Shown here in pieces: positions 27,135 to 36,192 of a DNA stretch of 64,000 nucleotides. The translations under genes were made by a program, and so were the position numbers. Positions within the stretch are counted from its first letter, which is position 1. The number at the start of each line of letters is the position of its first letter. Location of the stretch: positions 1 through 64,000 of the forward strand of contig JAAVJQ010000015.1 of NCBI GenBank assembly GCA_012038135.1, written 5' to 3'. The DNA is from Salinimicrobium nanhaiense (GTDB lineage: Bacteria; Bacteroidota; Bacteroidia; Flavobacteriales; Flavobacteriaceae). The notes below the pieces were generated by a model. It was not told where the DNA came from, made no database searches, and saw only the letters and a list, made by a program, of their open reading frames with translations.

Positions 27135-28134
27135 TCACGAAGTTCCTTATTTGCTCATCAAAGTCTGCACCTCTGTTAAGAAAACGGGTTTTAATTGGCA
27201 GAAAGAAGATCTTCTCCCGAGAAATCTCATTTTTAAGGCGCATATAGTCTTTTTCAGTAGTAAGGATAAGCTCCTCGTGTTGCAAGGCTTTTATTTCTTC
27301 TTCTGTAAAGTTGTGGTGGTCACTAAAAGCTTTGTGAGTAAAGATGAGCCCCTGCCGTTCAAGATGATCCACTAAAGGTTGTGGCCGGGCAATCCCTGTT
27401 ACCAGTGTAAAAGGTTCTTTTTGCAACGCCTTTAATTCTAAGGTCCTGTTTCTACTGAAAACCTCATTGCTATAGGTAATACTGCTGAAGTAGACTTCCT
27501 GCCTTCCCTGTGGTCTTAATTTTCTTTTGATCTCCTCCTGGTCTGAAGCACTTAGATCTTCGGGACATTTGGTAACTACTATAATATTTGCCCTTTTTGC
27601 CCCCAATGCCGGCTCTCTAAGGTTACCTGCCGGTAATACCATATCATTCCGATAGAGATTTGTGTAAGATGTCAACAGGATGTAGAAACCTGCTTTTACC
27701 TTTCGATGTTGAAAGGCATCATCAAGAATAACAACATCAGGCGAAGGTGTCTCTTCAAGAAGTTTTACAATCCCATTGCTGCGACTTTCATCTACCGCCA
27801 CCAGAACATCGCGGAATTTACTTTTGAACTGTAGAGGCTCATCTCCTACTTCGGTCGCAGTTTCCTGCCCATTGAGAAGAATATAGCCACTCGACTTTCT
27901 TTTATAACCCCGGCTAAGAGTCGCAACTTTATGCTCCCTCTTCAAAATATTGACCAGGTATTCAACCATTGGCGATTTACCGGTGCCCCCCACACTTAAA
28001 TTCCCTACTGCTATAACCGGAAGCTCAAATTCTCTTGAAGACAACAGGCCCCGGTCATAAAATTTATTGCGAACGTGCATGATGCTACCGTAAAGAATGG
28101 AAAAAGGAAATAGAAGTTTTCTTACTGATGCCAT
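27124..28134 (-). CDS. lpxK: Tetraacyldisaccharide 4'-kinase
   Basis: A 336-aa inner-membrane-associated kinase that phosphorylates the 4' position of the lipid A disaccharide. An N-terminal hydrophobic helix precedes the P-loop G-N-L-S-V-G-G-T-G-K-S-P (about residues 43-54); R-G-Y-K-R-K-S-S-G, D-E-P and D-D-A-F-Q-H-R follow as LpxK hallmarks, and F-S-D-H-H-N-F-T sits in the C-terminal half. T-T-E-K-D-Y-M-R-L is near 300. It is divergent from the Nif3-like gene. The reading frame closes inside the shared terminator. Confidence 0.95.
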   Translation of the reverse strand: MASVRKLLFPFSILYGSIMHVRNKFYDRGLLSSREFELPVIAVGNLSVGGTGKSPMVEYLVNILKREHKVATLSRGYKRKSSGYILLNGQETATEVGDEPLQFKSKFRDVLVAVDESRSNGIVKLLEETPSPDVVILDDAFQHRKVKAGFYILLTSYTNLYRNDMVLPAGNLREPALGAKRANIIVVTKCPEDLSASDQEEIKRKLRPQGRQEVYFSSITYSNEVFSRNRTLELKALQKEPFTLVTGIARPQPLVDHLERQGLIFTHKAFSDHHNFTEEEIKALQHEELILTTEKDYMRLKNEISREKIFFLPIKTRFLNRGADFDEQIRNFVKKK

Positions 28135-28295
28135 GGAGCGAAGGTAAATTTTTTACTGAAATTGAGGAGAGAAAATTTAACGGGCATCAACAAATTTTTA
28201 ATCCAAAACAACTGCATCCTTCACAGAAGGATTTAGACAAATTTCTTTAAATATACCGGCATCACTTCTATTATAGAATATGAATTCCGAATTCT

Positions 28296-28303
28296 TATCT
28301 TTG
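28296..28303 (+). promoter_or_regulatory. -7 promoter element before the Nif3-like operon
   Basis: TATCTTTG matches TAnnTTTG perfectly, 25 nt before the ATG. No TTG is seen at the -33 distance. Confidence 0.5.
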
Positions 28304-28327
28304 AGATCAGCTGTTAAAATTTAAATT

Positions 28328-29422
28328 ATGCTCATTAAAGATGTAATTGCAGAACTTGAAACTTTTGCACCTACGGCTTATGCCGAAGATTTTGATAATG
28401 TAGGACTGCTAACAGGTTCGGCAGAATGGGAGGTGAAAGGCATTCTGGTAACGCTGGATACATTGGAAACTGTTGTCGAAGAAGCCATAGCACAGAATTG
28501 CAACTTTATAGTGAGCTTTCATCCCATCATCTTTTCAGGTTTAAAAAAACTTACCGGCAGAAATTATGTAGAGCGGGCGGTACTAAAAGCTATAAAAAAC
28601 GATATAGCCATTTATGCCATCCACACAGCTCTGGATAACAGCTTTAGGGGAGTGAATGACATGATCTGCGAACGGCTGGGACTTAAGAACAGGAAAATCT
28701 TAATGCCGCAGCAGGGAAGTATAAAGAAGCTAGTCACTTTTGTTCCGAAAAATAATGCTTCCGAAGTACGGGAGGCTTTATTTTCAGCCGGTGCAGGAAC
28801 TATTGGGAACTACGACCATTGCAGCTTCAATCTCATTGGCAGCGGATCCTTCCGAGGGAATGAAGATTCCAACCCTGTAATAGGCCGTAAAGGAGAAACT
28901 CATTTTGAAGAGGAAGTACAGATCGGGATAACATTTCCGAAGCATCTTGAAAAGGGTATTTTAAAAACCCTTTTTGAAGCCCATCCTTATGAAGAGGTTG
29001 CCTATGAAGTGACCACTCTCGAAAATAAAAATCAGCATATTGGTATGGGGATGATTGGAGAGCTTGAAAAAGAGATTCCGGAAAAAGCATTTTTGGAACA
29101 GGTTAAAAAGACCTTTGGCACAGGCTGTATAAGGCATTCTCAATTACTTCAAAAGCCGGTAAAGAAAGTTGCTGTACTTGGCGGGAGCGGGAGCTTTGCT
29201 ATTGAAAAAGCAGCCTTGGCAGGAGCAGACATTTTTTTAACCGCCGATCTTAAGTATCATGACTTCTATAAAGCTGAGCAAAAACTGGTGCTGGCAGACA
29301 TTGGCCACTTCGAAAGTGAGCAGTACACAAAAAACCTTTTAGCCGCTTTTCTTAAGAAAAAATTTGCTAATTTTGCAGTCGTTTTATCAAAGACAGAAAC
29401 CAATCCTATCAAGTATTTTTAA
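28328..29422 (+). CDS. Nif3-like dinuclear metal centre protein (DUF34)
   Basis: A 364-aa DUF34/NIF3 family protein, YqfO-like in length because a PII-like insert (about 125-230, V-T-F-V-P-K-N-N-A then H-P-Y-E-E-V-A-Y-E-V) divides the metal-binding halves. Metal ligands: H-P-I-I-F-S-G near 60, H-T-A-L-D-N near 98, and G-H-F-E-S-E-Q near 327. Members form hexamers; the physiological role is debated, with GTP cyclohydrolase and cofactor-related proposals. Two nt separate it from the next gene, and this pair is conserved in Bacteroidota. Confidence 0.9.
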   Translation: MLIKDVIAELETFAPTAYAEDFDNVGLLTGSAEWEVKGILVTLDTLETVVEEAIAQNCNFIVSFHPIIFSGLKKLTGRNYVERAVLKAIKNDIAIYAIHTALDNSFRGVNDMICERLGLKNRKILMPQQGSIKKLVTFVPKNNASEVREALFSAGAGTIGNYDHCSFNLIGSGSFRGNEDSNPVIGRKGETHFEEEVQIGITFPKHLEKGILKTLFEAHPYEEVAYEVTTLENKNQHIGMGMIGELEKEIPEKAFLEQVKKTFGTGCIRHSQLLQKPVKKVAVLGGSGSFAIEKAALAGADIFLTADLKYHDFYKAEQKLVLADIGHFESEQYTKNLLAAFLKKKFANFAVVLSKTETNPIKYF

Positions 29423-29424
29423 CT

Positions 29425-30204
29425 ATGGCAAAAAAATCCGATGTTACTGTAGAAGAGAAGTTAAGAGCGTTGTACGATCTTCAACTTATAGATTCCCGCG
29501 TGGATGAGATAAGAAATGTACGAGGTGAACTTCCCCTTGAGGTAGAAGATTTAGAAGATGAAGTTGCAGGTTTGAACACCCGCCTGGAGAAAATGAATGC
29601 CGACCTTGAAGTGATCGATCAGGATATCAATGCCAAGAAGAATCTTATTGAAGATGCGAAAGCCTTGATCAAAAAATATTCAGAGCAGCAAAAAAATGTT
29701 CGTAATAACCGTGAGTTCAATGCTCTTTCAAAAGAAGTTGAATTCCAGGAGCTGGAAATAGAACTTGCTGAAAAGCAGATCAAGGAATATCGTGCCCAGA
29801 TCGAGCAAAAGAAAGAGGTGATCGAGCAAACGCAGGAGCGTGTTAACGAGCGCCAAAAACATCTTGACCACAAGAAAAGCGAACTTGATGAAATCCTTGC
29901 CGAAACTGAAAAAGAAGAGCAGGCATTGATCAAAAAATCTGAAGAATTCCAGGAGCAGATCGAAGAGCGTCTTGTAAACGCATACCGTCGTATTCGCGGG
30001 AGCGTGAAAAATGGTCTTGCAGTAGTTCCTGTTGAAAGAGGAGCTTCAGGTGGTTCTTTCTTTACGATCCCGCCTCAGGTGATCATGGAGATCGCCGGCC
30101 GCAGGAAGATCATTACAGATGAGCACAGTGGACGTATCCTTGTTGATGAGGAACTGGCACAGGAAGAAAGACAAAAAATGAATGAGCTCTTCCAGAGCTT
30201 CTAA
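29425..30204 (+). CDS. Coiled-coil protein of the CT398/zinc-ribbon family, without cysteines
   Basis: A 259-aa protein, mostly a long antiparallel coiled coil (residues 5-190, many E/K/Q heptads), followed by a short C-terminal domain (about 195-250: F-F-T-I-P-P-Q-V, then D-E-H-S-G-R-I-L-V-D). The fold and pairing with a Nif3 gene match the CT398-like C4-type zinc-ribbon family. Here the protein contains no cysteine at all; the positions where C-x-x-C pairs would lie read A-S-G-G and H-S-G-R. It therefore cannot bind zinc as the canonical family does. Function unknown. Confidence 0.85.
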   Translation: MAKKSDVTVEEKLRALYDLQLIDSRVDEIRNVRGELPLEVEDLEDEVAGLNTRLEKMNADLEVIDQDINAKKNLIEDAKALIKKYSEQQKNVRNNREFNALSKEVEFQELEIELAEKQIKEYRAQIEQKKEVIEQTQERVNERQKHLDHKKSELDEILAETEKEEQALIKKSEEFQEQIEERLVNAYRRIRGSVKNGLAVVPVERGASGGSFFTIPPQVIMEIAGRRKIITDEHSGRILVDEELAQEERQKMNELFQSF

Positions 30205-30225
30205 TTCAGAAGTAAAAGTAAATTC

Positions 30226-30260
30226 AGGCCCTTCACGAAAGTGAGGGGCTTTCTTTTTTT
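30226..30260 (+). terminator. Intrinsic terminator of the Nif3 operon
   Basis: GCCCTTCAC-GAAA-GTGAGGGGC stem with one G-T pair and a GAAA tetraloop, followed by TTTCTTTTTTT. Confidence 0.85.
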
Positions 30261-30473
30261 AATAGAATTGAGAAATTAGACTTGAGATTTGAGACTGAAT
30301 TTTGAAAATGCCATGTTCGCTGCGTGTCAGGCTATTTTCGCTCCTTACTCCACATCCCCCGAACCTGAAACTTTAAACATTAAACCTTAAACAGCATCGC
30401 CAGATGCTCCTTAACATCCCTTTCACAAAAAAGATTTCAGGAAGGCTTACCTTTAAGGATTAAACCTACAACT

Positions 30474-31037
30474 ATGAGAAATCTGATCTTAATTTTTCTG
30501 TCGGTAGTAATATTCAGTTGTAACGATCAAAAAAGCACCACCTCAAATGCTGAAGATGTTACTGAACAAGATACTACTGCTGCCGATCTGCCTCCGGGAA
30601 ATATACAGGAAGAGCGTGACGCGGTGCAAACAGAGAAGGAACAACCGCGTATTGCAGCCACCCTTGATGGCAGATACCGGAAAATAGAGAATGGCGAAGC
30701 AGCAGCCGATTGTAACTGTAACTGTATCGAGATCAATTTTGATGCTCCTACCGAATGGTGTATCGATAAAGACAAATTATACATCACCGCCCGAACTCAA
30801 AAAACAAGTGAGAACACAGCAGATGTGTTTTTTGTTTCAGCAAACCGAAACATACAACCGGACAGGGAAATGCCCTGGGACGATTTTGACAAAAACACTC
30901 CGGTGGCAAATTTAACTTTTACACCAGATGGTGGCGTAGAACTTGATTGGTTAGGTTTTGCCGTTGATGGGGAAGTCGCTACAGATTATGCACTCTATGG
31001 GAAGAAAACCCTTGAAGGCACCTATAAAAAAGAATAA
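30474..31037 (+). CDS. Uncharacterised lipoprotein with CNCNC motif
   Basis: A 187-aa predicted lipoprotein: the signal peptide ends S-V-V-I-F-S-C (lipidated Cys16), then an acidic, low-complexity linker to about residue 55. The globular part starts with D-G-R-Y-R-K and contains D-C-N-C-N-C-I-E-I (about 80-88), an unusual cluster of three cysteines separated by single Asn residues. The rest is beta-rich with no family I recognise. It is separated by one base from msrA, another lipoprotein gene, so the two are surely co-transcribed. The Cys cluster could bind a metal or be redox-active, which would fit an operon with a methionine sulfoxide reductase, but this is inference. Confidence 0.75.
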   Translation: MRNLILIFLSVVIFSCNDQKSTTSNAEDVTEQDTTAADLPPGNIQEERDAVQTEKEQPRIAATLDGRYRKIENGEAAADCNCNCIEINFDAPTEWCIDKDKLYITARTQKTSENTADVFFVSANRNIQPDREMPWDDFDKNTPVANLTFTPDGGVELDWLGFAVDGEVATDYALYGKKTLEGTYKKE

Positions 31038-31038
31038 T

Positions 31039-31701
31039 ATGAAAATACCAATGATCTTTTGCCTGCTGTTCACTTTGATTGCCTGCGGAAATTCTTCTGA
31101 AAGCCAGGTTACACTGCCTGAAATTGCCAATGCCGAACCTGTTGAAGTTCCCCTGCAGGATGGTCTTAAAAGAGCCTATTTTGCCAGCGGTTGCTTCTGG
31201 TGCGTAGAGGCAGTCTATGAGAGCGTGAAAGGAGTTAAGGAAGTAGTTTCGGGATATTCGGGCGGCCATACCAAAAACCCAACTTATGAAGAAAGTAATA
31301 CGGGCACTACAGGCCATGCCGAGGCCGTAGAAGTGATCTATGATCCTAAAGTAATAGACTTTGAAACTCTTGCAGATGTTTATTTTGGATCTATGGATCC
31401 TACCCAGAAAAATGGCCAGGGCCCCGATAATGGCTCACAATACCGTTCTATCATCTTCTATCAAAATGCAGAACAGAAGAAGATCATTGAAGAAAAAATA
31501 AAGGAACTGGCAGGGGACTACAAAAAAGCCATTGCTGTGGAGGTGCTTCCCTTTCAGAAATTCTGGAAGGCAGAGGCTTATCACCAGGATTACAAAAAGA
31601 ATAACCCGAACGACCCTTACATCAGGAATGTATCAAATCCCAGGTTCAACAAATTCAAAAGTAAGTTTCCCCAGTTGCTAAAAGAAAACAAAGTCAACTA
31701 A
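31039..31701 (+). CDS. msrA: Lipoprotein peptide-methionine (S)-S-oxide reductase
   Basis: A 220-aa MsrA with a signal peptide and lipobox (L-F-T-L-I-A-C), so it acts outside the cytoplasm. Catalytic Cys52 sits in G-C-F-W-C, followed by E-A-V-Y-E and G-Y-S-G-G; E-S-N-T-G-T-T-G-H-A-E-A-V-E and Y-H-Q-D-Y are family hallmarks. The ATG at 31039 gives the signal peptide; upstream in-frame codons lie within the preceding gene. The enzyme repairs methionine-S-sulfoxide in envelope proteins. Resolving cysteines of the usual C-terminal type are absent (the tail has none), so an external reductant is needed. Confidence 0.92.
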   Translation: MKIPMIFCLLFTLIACGNSSESQVTLPEIANAEPVEVPLQDGLKRAYFASGCFWCVEAVYESVKGVKEVVSGYSGGHTKNPTYEESNTGTTGHAEAVEVIYDPKVIDFETLADVYFGSMDPTQKNGQGPDNGSQYRSIIFYQNAEQKKIIEEKIKELAGDYKKAIAVEVLPFQKFWKAEAYHQDYKKNNPNDPYIRNVSNPRFNKFKSKFPQLLKENKVN

Positions 31702-31761
31702 GGCTTTAAAAGAGTTGAAAAACGCTTTCTTTGCAAAAACCCGAATAGTCCCGACCTTTCT

Positions 31762-33258
31762 ATGGATATTACTACAGAGAATGTACTGCTGATAGGATCG
31801 CTCCTACTTCTCATAAGTATCCTGGCAGGAAAGACTTCTTATAAATTTGGGGTACCTACCTTAATCTTATTTTTATCTGTAGGGATCTTAGCGGGATCTG
31901 AAGGGATCGGCAAAATAGAATTCGATGATCCTCAACTTGCACAATTCATTGGGATTGTTTCTCTGAATTTCATCCTTTTTTCAGGGGGTCTGGATACAAA
32001 CTGGCGTAGTATAAAACCCATCCTGTGGCACGGGATATCCCTATCCACTCTGGGAGTTTTATTTACAGCCCTTTCTCTTGGCACCTTTGTTTGGGCTATT
32101 ACAGACTTTAGTATTTATGAAGGGCTGCTTTTGGGAGCTATCGTTTCCTCAACAGATGCCGCTGCTGTATTTTCGATTCTGCGATCAAAAAATATGGCTT
32201 TGAAGGCAAACATAAGACCCACCCTGGAGCTTGAAAGTGGTAGTAATGATCCCATGGCATATTTCCTTACCATTGCTTTTTTGGGTCTGGTGGTCAACCA
32301 GGATCAAAGCCTGCAATCGATCATTCCACTTTTTCTGCAACAGATCCTCATTGGTGCCGCTCTTGGTTTCCTCTTCGGAAAGGTGAGCAAAATGATCATC
32401 AACAGGATCACCCTCGATTTTGAAGGACTTTATCCTGTTTTAGCTATTGCCCTGATGTTTTTGGTTTTCTCGGCTACAGACAGGTTGGGAGGAAACGGTT
32501 TTTTGGCAGTATATCTTGCCGGAGTTTACCTGGGGAATCAGGATCTTATTCATAAGCGCACCATCATGCGATTCTTTGACGGGGTCGCCTGGTTGATGCA
32601 GATCGTACTCTTCCTCACTCTTGGACTGCTCGTATATCCAAGTGATATTATCCCGGTGGTGGGGCTCGGAATCCTTATCTCCGGATTTTTGATCCTCATT
32701 GCGCGTCCTATTGGAGTATTTCTTAGCCTGTCCTTCTTTAAAATGAAGATGCGCCGGCGCTGGTACATTTCATGGGTCGGCCTGCGAGGGGCTGTGCCTA
32801 TTGTATTTGCCACCTATCCCCTGCTCGCCGGGATCGAAAAGGCCCATATGATCTTTAATATTGTATTTTTTGTTTCCCTTACTTCGGTAATTGTGCAGGG
32901 CACCACATTGTCACGAGTTGCAAAGTGGCTGCATGTAGCCCTTCCAAAAACAGTAAAAAAAGTATCTCCTGTAGATGCCTTTCTGGCCGATGGTACGAAA
33001 TCCCTGATTAGGGAAATTACCATTCCGCCCGATAATTTTTCCGTCGGAAAAAGGATCGTTGACCTGCATTTTCCGCGAACAGCGATCATTGCAATGATCT
33101 CCCGAAACGGAAAATTCCTGACTCCTAACGGGGCAACTGAAATTATGGAAGAGGATACACTTATTGTCCTTATGGAAAACAAGCAGAACGTAGAGCGGGT
33201 TTATCACAGCCTACACCTCACCTATGATCCCGATACGGTGGAAGAAGAGAATTTATAG
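31762..33258 (+). CDS. Potassium/proton antiporter of the CPA1 family (NhaP2/CvrA-like)
   Basis: A 498-aa inner-membrane antiporter with 12-13 helices (about 1-390). Landmarks are F-I-L-F-S-G-G-L-D-T near 75, S-S-T-D-A-A-A-V-F with its ion-site Asp near 131, and E-L-E-S-G-S-N-D-P-M-A near 152. W-V-G-L-R-G-A-V-P-I is near 335. A cytoplasmic TrkA-C domain (about 405-480) suggests nucleotide regulation, as in NhaP2-type K+/H+ antiporters. Monocistronic; the downstream gap is filled with repeats. Confidence 0.92.
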   Translation: MDITTENVLLIGSLLLLISILAGKTSYKFGVPTLILFLSVGILAGSEGIGKIEFDDPQLAQFIGIVSLNFILFSGGLDTNWRSIKPILWHGISLSTLGVLFTALSLGTFVWAITDFSIYEGLLLGAIVSSTDAAAVFSILRSKNMALKANIRPTLELESGSNDPMAYFLTIAFLGLVVNQDQSLQSIIPLFLQQILIGAALGFLFGKVSKMIINRITLDFEGLYPVLAIALMFLVFSATDRLGGNGFLAVYLAGVYLGNQDLIHKRTIMRFFDGVAWLMQIVLFLTLGLLVYPSDIIPVVGLGILISGFLILIARPIGVFLSLSFFKMKMRRRWYISWVGLRGAVPIVFATYPLLAGIEKAHMIFNIVFFVSLTSVIVQGTTLSRVAKWLHVALPKTVKKVSPVDAFLADGTKSLIREITIPPDNFSVGKRIVDLHFPRTAIIAMISRNGKFLTPNGATEIMEEDTLIVLMENKQNVERVYHSLHLTYDPDTVEEENL

Positions 33259-33524
33259 TGATCAGTGGTCAGTGGTCAGTGGTCAGTGGTCTGTACCTCC
33301 CCCGCTGAACAGCGGGATTACCGCAGAATATGACTATAGAAGATTTTGCGGACAGCAAAAAAAAGCCCTAGAAGGGGCGAAATATCGGGAGCCCGGTGTT
33401 TTAACACCGGGATCAAAAAATGCCCCCTACACAAGGAGCCCTGAAGGGGCGAAATATTTGCAAGTGGAATTACGTCATTATTTTTAGTGTCATATTATAG
33501 AAAAGACTAAATGACCACCGACTC
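33259..33524. repeat. Repeat-filled spacer: (GTGGTCA)n and a GAAGGGGCGAAAT dispersed repeat
   Basis: GTGGTCA-type 7-mers occur about four times between 33260 and 33292. Two copies of AGCCCT(A/G)AAGGGGCGAAATAT lie at 33366-33387 and 33440-33460, bracketing an inverted repeat CCCGGTGTT-TTAACACCGGG near 33391-33410. This second element has the look of a dispersed intergenic repeat common in Bacteroidota. No gene is supported. Confidence 0.75.
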
Positions 33525-34871
33525 TCAATTGTTCTTCAGTAATTTCAGGATCTTGTTCTCAACTTCGGGAGAGTTCCACTTTTGCTCAATTTCAGGTATT
33601 TGCATCACCTCATCCATGATGGCTGCCTGCCGGTCACCTATTTTTAAAGCTTCGGCATAAGGCGCTTCAGAAAAGGTCACCCGGGAATATGCGGGAATCC
33701 ATTTTTCAGGATGTTTTTCAGCAAAATTTTTCTCTATCTTCTTCCGCAGCAGGAATTGAGGATCGGCAGTTTTGCTGCTCATCTCCATGAAATTCCGGTA
33801 GCTGAGTTCCGCAATTGCATCGGCATTTGGTTTCCGGATTTCCTGATATTCAGAAAAGATCTTTTCCCAATCATCGCCGTGTTTTTCCTCCAGCCTCCCC
33901 AATTCAGAAATATCTTCAAAACCGGCGTTCATACCCTGGCCGAAAAACGGCACAATAGCGTGGGCAGCATCTCCAACCAAAGCAATTTTATCATTATAGG
34001 TCCAGGGATAGCATTTTACTGTCACCAAAGCACTGGTAGGATTTTTAAAGAAATCCTGGGTGAAATTGGAGATCTCTTCAGAAATATCGGGGAAATATGT
34101 ACTGAAAAATTTTTGAGCTGCAGCCTCAGTTTGTAAGGATTCAAAGGAGTTTTCTCCTTCAAAAGGCAAAAATAAAGTACAGGTAAAGCTGCCATCAAGG
34201 TTGGGCATCGCGATGAGCATAAATTTACCCCGCGGCCATATATGAAAGGAATTCTTATCGAGTTTGTGGGTGCCGTCTTCATTTGCGGCAATTCGAAGCT
34301 CTTTGTACCCCACATCGATAAAATGCTGGGAATAATTGAACCTGCTTTGCCGCTGCATTTTATGCCGTACGCGCGAGAAAGCCCCGTCTGCACCGAAAAT
34401 GAGATCGAAATTGTACTCCTCCCAATTCCCTTTTTCAGATTCGCCGGTATAGAGTTTTGCTTGAGCAAGATCAACTTCCCAAACCTTTTCCTCAAATTTG
34501 AAAACCGCCCCGGCAGCTTCGGCCAGGTCGATCATTTTTCGATTGAGTACTCCGCGTGAGATGGAGTATATCGCCTCTCCTTCTTTGCCGTAATTCTGAA
34601 AATATACCGGGTCGTTATCAAGATGCATTGCCCTACGGTACAACGGAATGGCAAGTTCTCTTATCTCCTCCCCGATCCCTGCTTTCCCTAAGGCTTTCCA
34701 GCCACGGTTTGACATCGCGAGGTTAATTGAGCGGCCGGAGAATTCTACCTTTCGAACATCGGGACGACGATCAAATAATGTTACAGAATGACCCTTTTTC
34801 CTGAGATGAAGGGCAAGAAGCGACCCGACCAATCCCGTGCCAACGATGGCAATGTTCTTTGTTTGCTGCAT
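33525..34871 (-). CDS. kmo: Kynurenine 3-monooxygenase
   Basis: A 448-aa FAD-dependent aromatic hydroxylase converting kynurenine to 3-hydroxykynurenine, a step of tryptophan degradation to quinolinate. The FAD-binding G-T-G-L-V-G-S-L-L-A-L-H-L is at about 11-24 with D-R-R-P-D-V-R; G-R-S-I-N-L-A-M-S-N-R-G is a KMO hallmark. G-D-A-A-H-A-I-V-P-F-F-G-Q-G-M-N-A-G-F-E-D is near 300. It is similar in length to eukaryotic KMO, with a hydrophobic-poor C-terminus. No other kynurenine-pathway gene is adjacent. Confidence 0.93.
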   Translation of the reverse strand: MQQTKNIAIVGTGLVGSLLALHLRKKGHSVTLFDRRPDVRKVEFSGRSINLAMSNRGWKALGKAGIGEEIRELAIPLYRRAMHLDNDPVYFQNYGKEGEAIYSISRGVLNRKMIDLAEAAGAVFKFEEKVWEVDLAQAKLYTGESEKGNWEEYNFDLIFGADGAFSRVRHKMQRQSRFNYSQHFIDVGYKELRIAANEDGTHKLDKNSFHIWPRGKFMLIAMPNLDGSFTCTLFLPFEGENSFESLQTEAAAQKFFSTYFPDISEEISNFTQDFFKNPTSALVTVKCYPWTYNDKIALVGDAAHAIVPFFGQGMNAGFEDISELGRLEEKHGDDWEKIFSEYQEIRKPNADAIAELSYRNFMEMSSKTADPQFLLRKKIEKNFAEKHPEKWIPAYSRVTFSEAPYAEALKIGDRQAAIMDEVMQIPEIEQKWNSPEVENKILKLLKNN

Positions 34872-34979
34872 TTCGGTGACGAAAATACTATTTTTTTACC
34901 AGTTGAGGCTTAAGAGAAGGTCTGACGATGGAGAAGAATTGGACTATAACTAATTAAAAATATCTGTCACCCTGTACGA

Positions 34980-35495
34980 TCAATAGGTTACCAGAGAAAC
35001 TACTTTATAGGCACTTAATTTTTCTCTCCCTTTCAAAAAGTCAAGGTCCATAAGGAAATTGCACTGCACTATTTCACCTCCCATTTTTTCTACAAGTTTA
35101 CAGGCTGCAGCAGCAGTACCGCCTGTGGCAAGAACATCGTCATGTATAAGCACCTTTTCGCCTTTTTTAATGGCATCGCAGTGAATTTCCAGGATATCTT
35201 CCCCATACTCCAGGGAATAACTTTCTCTAAAGGTCTTAAAAGGTAATTTTCCGGGCTTTCTTATTGGAATAAAACCCGCATTAAGTTCCTGTGCAAGCAA
35301 AGTCGCAAAGAAGAAACCGCGGGATTCTATGCCCACTACTTTCTCGATCTTTTGGTCTCCCAGGTGCCTGAGAAATTCCTTTAAGGCATCCCGGGTTGCC
35401 TTGGGGTTTTGCAATAGCGGAGTAATATCCTTATAAATAATATCCTTTTTAGGGAAGTCTTTAATATCCCGTATGTGGTCTTTAATTCTAAACAT
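34980..35495 (-). CDS. apt: Adenine phosphoribosyltransferase
   Basis: A 171-aa cytoplasmic purine-salvage enzyme forming AMP from adenine and PRPP. The PRPP loop is V-L-I-H-D-D-V-L-A-T-G-G-T-A (about 118-131), preceded by G-I-E-S-R-G-F-F-F-A and R-K-P-G-K-L-P, both Apt hallmarks. F-P-K-K-D-I-I-Y-K-D-I-T-P-L-L is at the N-terminus. Monocistronic, downstream of nothing co-oriented except the distant end of the 36-kb intergenic region. Confidence 0.95.
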   Translation of the reverse strand: MFRIKDHIRDIKDFPKKDIIYKDITPLLQNPKATRDALKEFLRHLGDQKIEKVVGIESRGFFFATLLAQELNAGFIPIRKPGKLPFKTFRESYSLEYGEDILEIHCDAIKKGEKVLIHDDVLATGGTAAAACKLVEKMGGEIVQCNFLMDLDFLKGREKLSAYKVVSLVTY

Positions 35496-35655
35496 GCAGC
35501 AGAGTTAAACTACGAAGGTAAAAATAAAAATCCTCTTCCTTTAAGTGGTGTGACCATGGTTTTAGTAAAGTATCAACAAAGATTTATTAATGATTTAACT
35601 GCACTCGCAGTGTACAGGAATTAACTTAGATGAAAATCAAAAAAAAAGAAAGAAG

Positions 35656-36141
35656 ATGAAAAATTTAAAAGATCTGTTTGAACATCAATTAAAGGATTTG
35701 TACAGTGCCGAAAATCAATTGGTAGAAGCTCTTCCAAAAATGCAAAAGAATGCAAGTGATGATAAGCTAAAGAAAGCATTTGAGAAACACCTAAAAGAAA
35801 CCGAAGGCCATATCAAGCGCCTGGAGGAGATCACCGAAAAATTAGGCATCAAACCTACAGGGGAAACCTGCAAAGCGATGAAAGGACTTATAAAAGAAGC
35901 AGAATCCTTTCTGGAAGAAGATACGGAAAAAGATGTACGTGATGCCGGTCTTATTGCTGAAGCCCAGCGTGTAGAACATTACGAGATCTCGGCTTATGGT
36001 ACTGCCGTGAGATATGCGAAGGAATTAGGACATGATGACATCGCAAAGAAGTTGCAAAAAACTTTGGATGAAGAGTACAAAACCGATGATCTTCTAACAG
36101 AAATGGCCGAAGACAGGCTCAATAGAAAAGCAAAAGCCTGA
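35656..36141 (+). CDS. DUF892/YciE-like ferritin-like stress protein
   Basis: A 161-aa four-helix protein of the DUF892 family. L-F-E-H-Q-L-K-D-L-Y-S-A-E-N-Q-L opens helix 1 and K-H-L-K-E-T-E-G-H-I-K-R-L-E carries the E-x-x-H pair of a ferritin-like di-metal site; A-Q-R-V-E-H-Y-E-I is the matching pair in the second half. YciE-type proteins are stress-induced in enterobacteria. The role is unproven. It lies next to a DUF2383-like gene, another helical-bundle family, but with a terminator and 230 nt between. Confidence 0.88.
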   Translation: MKNLKDLFEHQLKDLYSAENQLVEALPKMQKNASDDKLKKAFEKHLKETEGHIKRLEEITEKLGIKPTGETCKAMKGLIKEAESFLEEDTEKDVRDAGLIAEAQRVEHYEISAYGTAVRYAKELGHDDIAKKLQKTLDEEYKTDDLLTEMAEDRLNRKAKA

Positions 36142-36158
36142 TCTTAAGGAAAATATAT

Positions 36159-36192
36159 CAAAAAATCCGCCTCTGTTAGGCGGGTTTTTTAT
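36159..36192 (+). terminator. Intrinsic terminator after the DUF892 gene
   Basis: AAAAAATCCGCCT, loop CTGTT, AGGCGGGTTTTTT; an 11-12-bp stem with one G-T pair, followed by T. Confidence 0.85.

Noticed and set aside
28135..28327. A small gene between lpxK and the Nif3-like gene
   Set aside because: No frame longer than about 25 codons with a start, and the region contains a promoter element for the Nif3 operon.
33224..33487. An 87-codon plus-strand frame after the antiporter
   Set aside because: It is formed by the GTGGTCA and GAAGGGGCGAAAT repeats and overlaps the antiporter end in another frame.
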